Source: Achromobacter sp. UMC71
Lineage (GTDB): Bacteria > Pseudomonadota > Gammaproteobacteria > Burkholderiales > Burkholderiaceae_B
Direction of reading: 5' to 3'
DNA: 64,000 nt
Assembly (NCBI RefSeq): GCF_014170305.1
Contig: NZ_LZZT01000037.1
Location: forward strand, 84,008 to 148,007
Position numbers and translations under genes: made by a program. Each line of letters begins with the position of its first letter. Within the stretch, counting starts at the first letter, position 1. Positions 17,634 to 26,936 of this stretch are shown in pieces. The notes beneath the pieces were generated by a model. It ran no database searches. It was not told the origin of the DNA and was given only the letters and a program-made list of their open reading frames with translations.

Positions 17634-18869
17634 CTATCCCGCCTCCGCTTTTGCCATGGGCGCGGCGCACCGATGCAGCCAGGCCCAGCCCGCCGCGCTG
17701 GCCGTCACGCAGGCCAGCATCGCGGCGGCCAGCCACAGCGGCTCTCCATAGACCAGCGGCACGCACCAGCCGCTGACCACCGAGAACGTCAACATCTGCA
17801 TGAAGCCCAGTACCGACGCCGCCGTGCCGGACAGGTCGGGCACCCGCGCCAGGATGCGCAGCGTCATGGCGGGCACCGACATCGCCAGCCCGCAGGTGAA
17901 CACGCCGGGCAGCAGCACCGCCCACGGCAGGCGCGGCGTTTCGGCGGCGGCCACATACAGCACATTTGCCAGGCAGCTGCCGCCCATCAATAGATAGGCC
18001 AGCAGCGTGATGCGCGAATCCGGCCACTGGCCGGCCTTGCGCGCGGCCAGCAGCGCGCCTGCCATGGCGCCCACCACCAGCGGCACGAACAGGTAGGCGA
18101 AATCCGTTTCCGGCAGCCCCAGCACGTTGGCGATGAAATCGGGCGCCGCGCCGATCAGAAAGCCCTGAGCCGCGAACAGCAGGCTGAACGCCAGGCCCAG
18201 CGACACATAGCGCCGGTCGCCGAGCACGCGGCCGTAGTTGGCCCCCAGCGTGCGCCAGGACAGCAACTGACGCTGGGCGGGCGGCAGGGTCTCGGGCAGG
18301 CGCCGCGCGCACAGCAGCCAAGCCGCGCCGGCCAGTACGGCCAATAGCAGGAAGACGGCGCGCCAGCCCTGGTGCGCGGCCAGGTAGCCGCCGATGATGG
18401 GCGCCAGCGCCGGCGACAGGTTGAACACCAGGATCAGGTATGACATGGCGCGGCGCGCCAGCACCCCGTCGTAGCAGTCGCGGATGATGGCCTGGCCCAC
18501 CACGATGCCGGCGCCGGCCGACAGGCCTTGCACCGCGCGGCCGGCCAGCAGCCAGCCGAAGCTGGGTGCCAGCGCCGCCATCAGCGTGCCACACAGGTAC
18601 ACGCCCAGTGCGGTCAGCACGACGCGGCGGCGGCCCAGCGAATCCGACAGCGTGCCATGCAAGAGCAGCATGGAGGCGTAGCAGGCCATGTAGACGCCCA
18701 GCGTCAGTTGCACGGTTTCCTGCGACACCGAAAATTCCCGGCCCAGCGCCCCGAAGGCGGGCAGGTAGGCGTCGATGGTGGCGGGCGCGACGCAGGCCAG
18801 CAGGCCCAGCATCAGCACCATGACGGGAAAGGAAGGCGGGGTTTCGGGGCGCGGCACGACGGCATCCAT
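17634..18869 (-). CDS. alcS: Alcaligin exporter, MFS (Bcr/CflA type)
   Basis: A 411-residue 12-TM efflux transporter. The N-terminal region has TIDAYLPAF in TM1, motif A GTLSDSLGRRRVV between TM2 and TM3, and NLSPALAPIIGGYLA (motif C, antiporter type) in TM5. AlcS in Bordetella exports alcaligin and limits its intracellular level, which also tunes AlcR. I chose ATG 18869; ATGs at 18905 and 18929 would only add a hydrophilic extension. It lies between alcR and fauA, all on the same strand, matching the Bordetella order. Confidence 0.85.
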   Translation of the reverse strand: MDAVVPRPETPPSFPVMVLMLGLLACVAPATIDAYLPAFGALGREFSVSQETVQLTLGVYMACYASMLLLHGTLSDSLGRRRVVLTALGVYLCGTLMAALAPSFGWLLAGRAVQGLSAGAGIVVGQAIIRDCYDGVLARRAMSYLILVFNLSPALAPIIGGYLAAHQGWRAVFLLLAVLAGAAWLLCARRLPETLPPAQRQLLSWRTLGANYGRVLGDRRYVSLGLAFSLLFAAQGFLIGAAPDFIANVLGLPETDFAYLFVPLVVGAMAGALLAARKAGQWPDSRITLLAYLLMGGSCLANVLYVAAAETPRLPWAVLLPGVFTCGLAMSVPAMTLRILARVPDLSGTAASVLGFMQMLTFSVVSGWCVPLVYGEPLWLAAAMLACVTASAAGWAWLHRCAAPMAKAEAG

Positions 18870-19043
18870 GGCTGGCGCTTCCCGGGGCGGAAAGCTCTGC
18901 CGCATGGTCGCCCGCGCGGGGCCCGGCAATGAATGGACAACGCCGCAAGTGCAATGGATGCCGCCGTAACGCGTTCAATGCCGAGCCGAATGCCGCGGCG
19001 GCGGGCAGGCGGCTGCCGGGCAACCCGCTCACGGCCCGGCCGT

Positions 19044-20048
19044 TCAGTTCAGCTCGCTGGGCGCGATGCCGTAGCGTTCGCGGAACGCCGTGGCGAAATT
19101 AGTGGCGTGGCGGTAGCCCACGAAGTGCGCCGCCTGCTGCACGCTGCACCCTTGGGCCAGCTGTTCGCGGGCGACTTCCAGCCGGCGCTCGCGCAGCCAG
19201 CTGAATACCGACCGCTGGTAGGTGGCCTGGAACTTGGCGCGCAGGGTGCTGGGGCTCATGCAGGCCAGCCGTGCCAGGTCGTCCAGCGTGTGCTCTTCGC
19301 CGGGCGCGCTGTGCAGGCGTTCGCGCACCCGCTCCAGCAATTGGCGGTCGCGCTCGGACACCGCGCTTTCCACCGGCGCGCCGGCTTCCAATGAGGCCAG
19401 GGCGTGGGCCAGCAACTGCATGGCCACGCCGTCGCGCAGCATGTTCTGCAGCGGGCCGTCCCAGGCGCAGTCCAGCAGATGCTCGATGGCCTGCAACAGA
19501 TGGCCTTGCACCTGCCAGCGGCGCAGCCGCAGGGCAGGCGAGCGCAGCGCCTTCCAGATCATTTCGCTGGTCTGGTCGTCGCCCGCGCTGTCGGGGTCGG
19601 ATAGCGACAGGTTGACGCTGCGCAACCGCTGCCCGGCGGCGTGCGTGCCGGTCATGGCGACGGTGTCGCCATACAGCGCGCTGACGCCGCTGTGCGCGGC
19701 CAGGCGCACGTCTTCATGGCGGTCTATGCGGGTCTGGGCGTGGCCTTGCAGCATCACGATGGCCGAGAAGCGTGGCGACATCATCGACGTGGCTTCGTAG
19801 TGCTGATGCACGCGCACGTCGGACAGCACCAACGTCAGGCCGGGGCGGATGGCGTATTTCTCGACGCGGCCCTCGGCGATGCAGAGGGACTCGGGATCGC
19901 CGCGAACCGCGCGGTCCAGCTGGGGCAGGCGGTAGCGGAAACCGCTTTGGTCGCCCATGCGGTTGAAATCGGCGACGGTGAATTGGGCGGGGGAGGCTGA
20001 TGGGTTCAAGGTCGTCACTCGCGTTACGGGATGAGCCCTTGGCGGCAT
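19044..20048 (-). CDS. alcR: AraC-type activator of alcaligin genes
   Basis: A 334-residue regulator with a C-terminal AraC/XylS DNA-binding domain (about residues 235-334: LDDLARLACMSPSTLRAKF for the first HTH, VQQAAHFVGYRHATNFATAF for the second). The N-terminal domain should sense alcaligin. The ATG at 20048 is preferred because the alternative at 20114 would put the Fur-like box at 20068-20086 inside the coding sequence. AlcR with alcaligin activates the alc genes in Bordetella. The gene is downstream of alcE with a 128-bp gap, so it can be read both from the alc transcript and from its own iron-controlled promoter. Confidence 0.85.
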   Translation of the reverse strand: MPPRAHPVTRVTTLNPSASPAQFTVADFNRMGDQSGFRYRLPQLDRAVRGDPESLCIAEGRVEKYAIRPGLTLVLSDVRVHQHYEATSMMSPRFSAIVMLQGHAQTRIDRHEDVRLAAHSGVSALYGDTVAMTGTHAAGQRLRSVNLSLSDPDSAGDDQTSEMIWKALRSPALRLRRWQVQGHLLQAIEHLLDCAWDGPLQNMLRDGVAMQLLAHALASLEAGAPVESAVSERDRQLLERVRERLHSAPGEEHTLDDLARLACMSPSTLRAKFQATYQRSVFSWLRERRLEVAREQLAQGCSVQQAAHFVGYRHATNFATAFRERYGIAPSELN

Positions 20049-20067
20049 GGGAAACGCCGCCAAATGT

Positions 20068-20086
20068 GCAAATGAGAATAGCACAT
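20068..20086 (-). promoter_or_regulatory. Fur-like box upstream of alcR
   Basis: GCAAATGAGAATAGCACAT keeps the strong AAATGAGAAT half of a Fur box, but its other half is poor. It lies 20 bp before the chosen alcR start, in an AT-rich island. It suggests a second, iron-repressed promoter for alcR besides read-through from alcE. Confidence 0.6.
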
Positions 20087-20176
20087 ATTCGCATTTTTGC
20101 CGGGACTTTCCCATCCTTGCTCCGCCACCGTTTTACGCGGGGCGACGTGCCCCGGCCGGCATAGGGCCGCGCCATA

Positions 20177-21343
20177 TCAAGGCGCCGCGCAGTCGCCCAG
20201 CTGGTCCCCCATGACGTCCCGGTACCACTCATGGAAGTGTTGCATGCCGTCTTCCATCGGCGATTGATATGGCCCGCTTTCCGAGACGCCGCGGCGCAGC
20301 AGGGCCAGCCGGCCGGCATCCATGCGCTCGCCGATCTCGTCGTCCTCGATCGCGGTCTCCATGTAGGCCGCACGCTGGGCCTCGACGAATTCGCGTTCGA
20401 ACAGCGCGATTTCCTCGGGGTAATAGAACTCGGCGATGTTGATGGTTTCCTGCGGGCTCTTGGGATACAGCGTGGACAACACCAGCACGTGCGGATAGAG
20501 CTCGATCATGTGGGTGGGGAAGTACGTTACCCAGATCGCGCCGAAGTCCGGCGCCGACCCGCCGCGGTAGCGCATCAGCGTGTCGTGCCAGTCGGCATAT
20601 ACGTCCGAGCCGGGCTTTTCCAGCGAATCGTGCACGCCCACGCGCTGCAGGCTGTACTGCTGGCCAAATTCCCAGCTCAGGTCGTCGCAGGTCACAAACC
20701 GGCCCAGGCCCGGGTGGAACGGCCCCACGTGATAGTCCTCCAGGTACACCTCGATGAAGGTCTTCCAGTTGTAGTTGCACTGGTGCACTTCCACGTGGTC
20801 CAGCACATAGTCCGAAAAATCGAACTCGGGCCGGGTGAACAGATTGCCCAGGTCGCGCTGCGGATCGCGCGGGCCTTCGAACAGCAGGCCGTGGCAGTTC
20901 TTCAGCGGAAAGCGCGGCAGGTTCAGGCACGGGGTGCTGGGAAACTGCGGCGCGCCCAGGATCTGGCCTTGGTTGTCGTAGGTCCAGCGGTGCAGCGGGC
21001 ACACGATGTTGCCCCCGGTGGCCGACAGGTTGCCCGACGGATTGCCCGGACCCGTCACCGCGCCCGTTTCGCCGCCCAGGATCAACGCCTGGCGGTGGCG
21101 GCACACGTTGGACACCAGCTCCACGCCGCGGGCGTTGCGCACCAGCACGCGGCCGCCTTCCTCGTTGGGCAGGCGGCGCCAGTCGCCGGGCTCGGGCACG
21201 CCTTTTTCGTGGCCCACGTACAGGGCCGATTGCTTGAATATGCGTTCCTGTTCGCGGGCGAACAGGGCTTCGTCGAAATAGGCCCGAACGTGCAGCGGGC
21301 TCAACGCCTGTTGCACATGCTCCAGGCGGCCAATGTCCGTCAT
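20177..21343 (-). CDS. alcE: Rieske [2Fe-2S] oxygenase-like alcaligin biosynthesis protein
   Basis: A 388-residue aromatic-ring-hydroxylating-dioxygenase alpha-subunit homologue. The Rieske ligands are Cys81-x-His83 and Cys115-x2-His118, separated by 31 residues, about twice the usual gap because of a Gly-rich insert. The catalytic iron site is seen as YLEDYHVGPFH (His205, His210). In the alcaligin pathway AlcE is thought to hydroxylate the putrescine-derived unit. It starts 43 bp after alcD and is followed by alcR. Confidence 0.86.
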   Translation of the reverse strand: MTDIGRLEHVQQALSPLHVRAYFDEALFAREQERIFKQSALYVGHEKGVPEPGDWRRLPNEEGGRVLVRNARGVELVSNVCRHRQALILGGETGAVTGPGNPSGNLSATGGNIVCPLHRWTYDNQGQILGAPQFPSTPCLNLPRFPLKNCHGLLFEGPRDPQRDLGNLFTRPEFDFSDYVLDHVEVHQCNYNWKTFIEVYLEDYHVGPFHPGLGRFVTCDDLSWEFGQQYSLQRVGVHDSLEKPGSDVYADWHDTLMRYRGGSAPDFGAIWVTYFPTHMIELYPHVLVLSTLYPKSPQETINIAEFYYPEEIALFEREFVEAQRAAYMETAIEDDEIGERMDAGRLALLRRGVSESGPYQSPMEDGMQHFHEWYRDVMGDQLGDCAAP

Positions 21344-21386
21344 ATCCGACTCCTTGTGCCGTCACGCAAGGCTCCCGGGCCGCCCT

Positions 21387-22136
21387 TCAGGCGGGCACGG
21401 CGCTCTCGGCGTCGATCCGGGCAATGCGTTCGGCAAGATCCAATTTGGGGCAGGTGCTGCAATAGTCGCCGTCGCGCCTGCGGAAGTAGTGGCAGCAGAC
21501 CTGCCGGTCGACAGCGATGACCGGCAGCGTTGCGCGCTCGTAGGTCAGGTAGCCGCTACGCCCGCCGATGCCCAGCAACGCCAGCCAGCGGCCGGCCTGT
21601 TCCTGGGCCCAGGCATTGGCCGCGGCGCTGTCGTCCTGGCGCGCGGCCAGCAGGGCGTACAGCACGCAATCGGCCTGCATGCTCTCGGCAGCGCGCGGGC
21701 TGAGCCGCAGCACCTGGGTCAGCTCGCGGTAGAAGGTGGCGCAGATATTGCGCAATTGCGCGGCGGCGGCCTGCATGCGTTCGAGCAGGCCGCCGCGCAA
21801 GGGTTCATGGCGGTCCAGCGTATAGCCGATGACGAAGCCGTCCGGCGGCACCGGCTGGCTCATGCTGGACAGGTCGGGCACGATCGCGCTGCGGTGCGCG
21901 GCGATCACGCTCAGGTACACGGGCTGCCAGATCAGCAGCCCCCAGCAACGCAGGGCCAGGTAGTGCGGCCCGGCTTCCGGGTAGCGGCGCTGCCAGCAAT
22001 CGCGCAGTTGCACGATCAGTGCGCCGTTGTCGGCGCCCGGGCGCAGGCCCGGGTCCGCCGCCGGCGCGACCTGGCCCGACAGCCCGGGCACCAGGCGGCC
22101 GGTCAGGTCCAGCAGATCGTCCAGGTCGCGGTTCAC
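21387..22136 (-). CDS. alcD: FhuF-like siderophore-iron reductase
   Basis: A 249-residue cytoplasmic protein of the FhuF type. The C-terminal cysteine motif Cys214-Cys215-x10-Cys226-x2-Cys229 binds the unusual [2Fe-2S] cluster of ferric-siderophore reductases. The GTG start at 22136 overlaps the alcC stop as GTGA; ATG 22295 upstream would overlap alcC by 160 bp. It probably reduces ferric alcaligin to release iron; a biosynthetic role cannot be excluded. Confidence 0.83.
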   Translation of the reverse strand: MNRDLDDLLDLTGRLVPGLSGQVAPAADPGLRPGADNGALIVQLRDCWQRRYPEAGPHYLALRCWGLLIWQPVYLSVIAAHRSAIVPDLSSMSQPVPPDGFVIGYTLDRHEPLRGGLLERMQAAAAQLRNICATFYRELTQVLRLSPRAAESMQADCVLYALLAARQDDSAAANAWAQEQAGRWLALLGIGGRSGYLTYERATLPVIAVDRQVCCHYFRRRDGDYCSTCPKLDLAERIARIDAESAVPA

Positions 22137-23986
22137 GCAAGCGCCCGCGCGGAGTCGGCCACGCCCTGGCCCAGCCAAGCGGGGCGGTACGGGGCGATAG
22201 GGTTGGCCAGGTTGGGCGCCATCTGGAAACTGCCGATCGGGTCGGCCAGGTTGACCATCTGCAGATTGTTGGCCAATTGCAGGCGGTTCAGGCACGAATG
22301 GATCATCTCAGGCGCGAACAGATCGTACTGGCGGTGTTTCTCGCGCTGCTCGGGATGCGCTTCCTGATAGGCGATGACGCGGCCGGCCACCAGTTTCCAG
22401 AACGCGTCTTCCTGCATCACGCCGCTGTCGGCTAGCACCTGCGACAGATGGCGGAAGTAGCCTTCGAACACATCCACGAAGATGGTCAGCAGCTTGTATT
22501 CCTCGGGCACGTCGGCGGCCAGGCGGCGGGCGTTCTCGGGTAGCGCGGCATCCGGGTTCAGGATCGACGATTCCTCGGCGATGTCCTTCATGAAGGCGCG
22601 TACCGGCACGTGATCCTCGATCACCAGGATCACGTTTTCGCCGTGTGGCATGAACACCAGGTCGTGCGCGTAGAAGCAATGCACCAGCGGCGTCAGGTAG
22701 GCATCCACATAGCGTTCCAGCCACGCGGCCGCATCGAGCCCGGATGCGCGGATCAGCGCCGGCAGCAGCGCGCGGCCGTCGGGGTCCACGTGCAGCAGCG
22801 CCGCCATGGTCATCAGGCGTTGTTCCGGCCCGATCAGTTCCATGGGGTTTTCGCGCCACAGCGCCGAGAACATCTTCTTGTACGGCGTGTCCACCGAAAT
22901 GGCAGCTTCGTAGTAGTAGTTGCGGAACCCCAGCGACGCCGCCTCGCGCAGGATCGTAAAGCCGTTTTTACGCAGCCACGGGTCCGACGAGATCAGCCCG
23001 TGCAGGTATTCGTTGATGGCCGGTGTGCCGGACATGTAATAGGGCGACAGCCCGCGCATGAAGCCCATGTTCAGGATCGACAGCGAGGTTTTCACATAGT
23101 GCTTGCCCGGCTGGCTGATGTTGTAGAACGTGCGGATGGACTGCTGCGCCAGGTAGGCGTCGTCGCCATAGCCCAGGCACACGATCTTGCGCGTGGCCAC
23201 ATAGGGCGCGAATGCCAGCGATAGCTTGTTGAACCACTGCCACGGATGCGACGGCATGAAGAAATAATCGGCCGGGTCCAGGTCCTGGTCGCGCAGCGTC
23301 TGCGTGTAGCGGGCCACGGTGTCCGCGCCCAGCTCGTCCCGCAGCAGGCTGTCGTAGTCCATGGTCGACAGGCACGCGAAATGCGCGTTGTCCTTGTGCA
23401 CCGCCAGCCACATCACGCGGATCGGGCTGGCGCATTCGGGCGCATAGACGTGGTAGTCCTCGGCGTCGAAGCCCAGCCGACCGTTATTGGCCACGAAGCT
23501 GGGGTGGCCTTCGATCATCGAGGTTTCGATGGTCTGGTAGTCGGCCAGCGCCAGTTGCGCGGACGGCAGCGCGGCGCGGGTGTGCTTGTAGGCGCTGCCG
23601 TGCAGCGTGCTGGTGATTTCGTCCAGGTAGATCGGCAGGCGGTCTTCGGGCATGCCCAGCTTGTCGCGGATCTCGATCACGAACTGCAGCGCGTCCAGCG
23701 GGGCGGGCGTGCCAGCCATGGTTTTGCTGATGGACTCGGCCGGGATGCGCCAGTGGCGCATGGCCATCAGCTGGGCGTTGAACTGGTATTCGGCGTGGCC
23801 GTCGGCCAGCACCAGGCGGTAGCGGTCAAAGCCCGGCGTGTCCGAGGGGCCCAGGCGCTCGGGTTCCAGCAGCCATTCGTGCGCGTATTCCGAGATGGCC
23901 TTCTTGACCAGCAGGCGGTTCGCTTTTTCCCAGACCTCGGGGGCAAGGTGGCTGGCGATCTGGGCGGGGTGGGGCTGGGTGCTCAT
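22133..23986 (-). CDS. alcC: Alcaligin synthetase (NIS synthetase, IucA/IucC family)
   Basis: A 617-residue NRPS-independent siderophore synthetase that joins and cyclises N-hydroxy-succinyl-putrescine units to the macrocyclic dihydroxamate alcaligin with ATP. Family motifs: EGHP...NNGRLGF (about 159-173), HPWQW (247-251), SIRTFYN with KHYVKTSLSI (283-304), HGEN (448-451). The last 150 residues have the thumb/FhuF-like region. Start and stop overlap alcB and alcD by ATGA and GTGA, so translation of the block is coupled. Confidence 0.9.
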   Translation of the reverse strand: MSTQPHPAQIASHLAPEVWEKANRLLVKKAISEYAHEWLLEPERLGPSDTPGFDRYRLVLADGHAEYQFNAQLMAMRHWRIPAESISKTMAGTPAPLDALQFVIEIRDKLGMPEDRLPIYLDEITSTLHGSAYKHTRAALPSAQLALADYQTIETSMIEGHPSFVANNGRLGFDAEDYHVYAPECASPIRVMWLAVHKDNAHFACLSTMDYDSLLRDELGADTVARYTQTLRDQDLDPADYFFMPSHPWQWFNKLSLAFAPYVATRKIVCLGYGDDAYLAQQSIRTFYNISQPGKHYVKTSLSILNMGFMRGLSPYYMSGTPAINEYLHGLISSDPWLRKNGFTILREAASLGFRNYYYEAAISVDTPYKKMFSALWRENPMELIGPEQRLMTMAALLHVDPDGRALLPALIRASGLDAAAWLERYVDAYLTPLVHCFYAHDLVFMPHGENVILVIEDHVPVRAFMKDIAEESSILNPDAALPENARRLAADVPEEYKLLTIFVDVFEGYFRHLSQVLADSGVMQEDAFWKLVAGRVIAYQEAHPEQREKHRQYDLFAPEMIHSCLNRLQLANNLQMVNLADPIGSFQMAPNLANPIAPYRPAWLGQGVADSARALA

Positions 23987-24588
23987 ACGGTCGACTCCTG
24001 GAGTTGGGCCTGTTCAAACTGTTGCCGGGTGCAGAATGCGATGCTCGCGGTCTTTTCGCGAAAGCGCGCCTGGCCGGTGTAGACAAAACCCATGGCCAGG
24101 TTGAGCGCATGGATCTTGGCGTTGTTGCTGTCGGGTTCCACCACCACACGCAGGGCCTGGAGGCGGTCAAACATGAAGCGCATCACCAAGGCCATCACGT
24201 TGCGGCTGAAATTGGGGATGCGCACTTGCGGCGGGCCGATGAAGATGTGCATGCCCAGGTCGCCGGCGCGCACGGGGTAGTGTTCGCCGACCTGGTCGTG
24301 CGCCGGGTCGTAGCACTCGACCAGGAACGCCGGCCGGCCGTCGTGGCTGCCCAGCCAGGCGCCGGCGTGGCCGCTGTCGCACAGCGCTTCGTAGAATTCG
24401 CGCACCTGGGCTTCGGAGAATTCCTGCATCGACCAGAAGCGGGCGTAGTCCATCGAGAACCATTGGCGCAGCAGCGCGGCGTCCTTGGCCGGGTCCAGCG
24501 GGCGCAGCGTCAGGCCCTGGCCTTCGTCGTAGCAGCTGCGCGCCTGGCGGTCGATGGCGCCGAGAAAGGCGGATGTCATGGTGATCAT
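23983..24588 (-). CDS. alcB: GNAT acyltransferase of alcaligin biosynthesis
   Basis: A 201-residue acyltransferase of the siderophore GNAT group (like IucB/RhbD). Characteristic blocks are LRPLDPAKDAALLRQWF, the AWLGSHDGRPAFLVE core strand, and the terminal RVVVEPDSNNAKIHAL acyl-CoA-binding stretch. It should succinylate N-hydroxyputrescine. An ATG three codons downstream (MTSAF) is equally possible. The start is 16 bp after alcA and the stop overlaps alcC. Confidence 0.88.
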   Translation of the reverse strand: MITMTSAFLGAIDRQARSCYDEGQGLTLRPLDPAKDAALLRQWFSMDYARFWSMQEFSEAQVREFYEALCDSGHAGAWLGSHDGRPAFLVECYDPAHDQVGEHYPVRAGDLGMHIFIGPPQVRIPNFSRNVMALVMRFMFDRLQALRVVVEPDSNNAKIHALNLAMGFVYTGQARFREKTASIAFCTRQQFEQAQLQESTV

Positions 24589-24604
24589 GGCGGCTCCCTG
24601 GGCG

Positions 24605-26002
24605 TCAGACCGTGGCGGCCCGGTGCCCGTCCAGCATGGGCATCAGTTCCGGCGCCACCGCGCCGCGGCAAGCCGGCGCAGGCTGCGACGCGCGGTGGCC
24701 CAGCACGCCGCTGGCAGGCGGACGGAAGTCCTGCAGCGCGGTGCGCGGTTCGATGGCGTAGTGCTCGTGGCCCGTCAGTTCGCGCAGGATCTGCGAATTG
24801 CGGTAGCAGCAAAAGCCCAGGTCGGGGTTGGTGACGCCATGGCTCAGCAGGCCGCTGTTCTGCACGAAGATCTCGTTGCCGCCATGGTCGATGGTGTAGT
24901 TGCGCGCGATCCGGTAGCCGCCGTCCTCGGCCCAGGCGATGCGGTCGTGGATGGGGTTGACGCATGACGGGATGCTGCGTGCATAACCGGTGGCCAGCAC
25001 CAGTCCGTCGGTGGCGTGCGAGAACGGCTGGCCCGTATCGACGTGGCGGAATTCCAGCTGGTAGCGGCCGCTGGCGCGGTCATGGCGGCTGGCGCGCAGT
25101 TCGGCATTGGTCAGCAGCGTGTAGCGCCTGTCGCCGTTGTGGATCTTCTCGTCCAGCAGGTCGTAGATCTGGTTGATCAGCGATGCGTTGATGCCCTTGT
25201 ACAAGCTGCTTTGCTCGGCCAGGATCTCGCGGCGGCGCGCCTCGGGCAGGTCATAGAAATAATTGGTGTAGTCCGGCGAGATCAGTTCCAGCGTCAGCTT
25301 GGTGTTCTCCATCTGGAAGAACCGCGGCGACCGCGTGATCCAGGCCAGGCTGTAGTCATGCTCGTCGCTGTCGCGCAGCAGGTCGTGGAACACCTCGGCC
25401 GCGCTCTGGCCACTGCCGATCACCGTGATCGACGCGCGGCGTTGCAGCTGGACCTTGTGGTGCAGGTATTCGGCGCTATGAATGTAGGGCGCCTCGCGCC
25501 GGTCGCAGCAGCCCGGCAGCACGGGCTGCGAGCCCAGCCCCAGCACCAGCTTGCGGCAACGGAACATGAAGCGTTCGCCATTGACCGTGTGCTGCCCGGT
25601 CACCAGGTAGGTGTCTGTCTCGGGGTCGTGCAGCACGCTTTGCACGTCGCTGTTGAAGCGCAGGTTGGGCAGGCGCGCCGCTACCCATTTGCAATAGCGG
25701 TTGTACTCGGCGCGCGTCAGGTAGTGGTTCTCGCGCATGTAGTACGAGTAGATGCGGCCCGTCTGCTTGCAGTAGTTCAAGTAGCTATATTCGCTGCGCG
25801 GATCGGCCAGGCTGACCAGGTCCGCCAGGAACGGGTTCTGCAGTGTGGAGGCCTCGATCAGCATGCCGGGGTGCCAATCGAAGCCCGGCTTCTTGTCCAG
25901 GAACAGGGCGCGCACGCCGGGCAGCGGGGCGGACAGGCACGCCAGGCTGAGATTGAAGGGGCCTAGGCCGATCGCGACAAAGTCATAGATTTCACGGTTC
26001 AT
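24605..26002 (-). CDS. alcA: Putrescine/lysine-type N-monooxygenase, first alcaligin enzyme
   Basis: A 465-residue FAD/NADPH flavoprotein that N-hydroxylates the diamine precursor. FAD motif GLGPFN at 12-17, FAD-contact WHPGM at 43-47, NADPH motif GSGQSAAEVF at 196-205 and the C-terminal ATGY at 337-340 are in the family positions. The ATG at 26002 is chosen; the 49 upstream codons are Cys/Arg-rich and not protein-like. The 319-bp gap to the divergent fetA holds a Fur box, so alcABCDE is iron-repressed and probably AlcR-activated from there. Confidence 0.9.
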   Translation of the reverse strand: MNREIYDFVAIGLGPFNLSLACLSAPLPGVRALFLDKKPGFDWHPGMLIEASTLQNPFLADLVSLADPRSEYSYLNYCKQTGRIYSYYMRENHYLTRAEYNRYCKWVAARLPNLRFNSDVQSVLHDPETDTYLVTGQHTVNGERFMFRCRKLVLGLGSQPVLPGCCDRREAPYIHSAEYLHHKVQLQRRASITVIGSGQSAAEVFHDLLRDSDEHDYSLAWITRSPRFFQMENTKLTLELISPDYTNYFYDLPEARRREILAEQSSLYKGINASLINQIYDLLDEKIHNGDRRYTLLTNAELRASRHDRASGRYQLEFRHVDTGQPFSHATDGLVLATGYARSIPSCVNPIHDRIAWAEDGGYRIARNYTIDHGGNEIFVQNSGLLSHGVTNPDLGFCCYRNSQILRELTGHEHYAIEPRTALQDFRPPASGVLGHRASQPAPACRGAVAPELMPMLDGHRAATV

Positions 26003-26321
26003 GGTGGTCACGCCTTTTTGCGGAGTCTCTCGTTGCACGGACGATGCCCGGGGCAGGGCATACTCGGAACAGGGCCGGCTAATCAGGCGGAACGGGACGC
26101 GACCGGCTCGGCGGCCCGTCCGTCCACAGCAACAGCAAAGCATTTCCATCGCCGGTATTGCATGAATTGGACATCTGTTTAGGTATGATTTTCATTTGCA
26201 ATATAGACACTCTAGCAAATGGTTTTTTGGCGCGATGCATTGCCATAGCCATGCAGGCGGCGCTCATATGCAGGGTGGCGAAGCGCATAGGGACGGGGCT
26301 CCACGGGTTATGCTTGCCGCC
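26003..26321. other. alcA-fetA divergent intergenic region
   Basis: A 319-bp non-coding gap between divergent genes. The part at about 26160-26230 is clearly AT-rich and contains the Fur box described separately. The remaining 100 bp or so on the fetA side show no ribosome site stronger than the one before ATG 26322 and no convincing small ORF. Confidence 0.7.
26181..26199 (-). promoter_or_regulatory. Fur box in the alcA-fetA intergenic region
   Basis: On the minus strand GCAAATGAAAATCATACCT matches the Fur consensus at about 12 of 19 positions. A TTGCAA -35-like hexamer at its edge faces alcA. It is 179 bp before alcA and 123 bp before fetA, so it could influence both genes. Confidence 0.65.
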
Positions 26322-26936
26322 ATGTCAGATAACCGTCCCGTGCTCAGGCTGCGCGGCGTCTATAGCGAGCGTCTGTCGCCCGTCAGCCTGACCCTCGCTG
26401 CCGGCGAATGCGCCGCCATCACCGGCCCCTCGGGGTCGGGCAAATCGCTGCTGTTGCGGCAGGTCGCCGATCTGGACCCCGGCCATGGGGAAATCGAACT
26501 CGACGGCGCGCCGCGGTCCGGCATGCGCGGCTACCAGTGGCGCCGCCAGGTGATCTACTGTCAGGCGGAAGCCGGCTGGTGGGATGACCGCGTCGCGCCG
26601 CATTTCACCGATCGCGTGCTGGCTATCGATCTATTGGCGCGCATGGGCCTGGCCGCGGAGAAGATGGACGCCCTGGTGCAGGAACTTTCCACCGGAGAAC
26701 GCCAGCGCGCCGCCCTGGCGCGGGCGCTGTCACTGTCGCCGCGCGCGCTGCTGTTGGACGAACCCACCGCGGCGCTGGACCCGGCGGCGACGGAACTCGT
26801 CGAAACCGAACTGCGCCGCTATCTGGAGGGCGGGGCGGCGATCCTGATGGTCACGCACAACCCGGACCAGGCGCGGCGCATGGGCCGCCGCGGCTGGCGC
26901 ATGGAGCAGGGCAGGCTGGAGCCGCAATGGACGTAA
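26322..26936 (+). CDS. fetA: FetA-like iron exporter ATPase (YbbL)
   Basis: A 204-residue ABC ATPase. Walker A GPSGSGKS, signature LSTGERQR (TGE instead of GGQ, typical of FetA), Walker B ALLLDEPTAALDP and the H-loop MVTHNPDQ are present. In E. coli FetAB exports iron and protects against peroxide with excess iron. I chose ATG 26322; ATG 26310 four codons upstream is also possible. It overlaps fetB by 10 bp and is divergent from alcA. Confidence 0.84.
   Translation: MSDNRPVLRLRGVYSERLSPVSLTLAAGECAAITGPSGSGKSLLLRQVADLDPGHGEIELDGAPRSGMRGYQWRRQVIYCQAEAGWWDDRVAPHFTDRVLAIDLLARMGLAAEKMDALVQELSTGERQRAALARALSLSPRALLLDEPTAALDPAATELVETELRRYLEGGAAILMVTHNPDQARRMGRRGWRMEQGRLEPQWT

Noticed and set aside
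15295..19032. Apparent 1245-residue fusion of an exporter-like sequence with FauA
   Set aside because: The upstream 500 residues are an out-of-frame shadow of alcS (Arg/Ala/Gly-rich, no membrane helices). A signal peptide, ribosome site and Fur box mark the true fauA start at 17529.
26079..26288. 69-codon ORF between alcA and fetA
   Set aside because: It covers the Fur box and promoter region and resembles no protein family.
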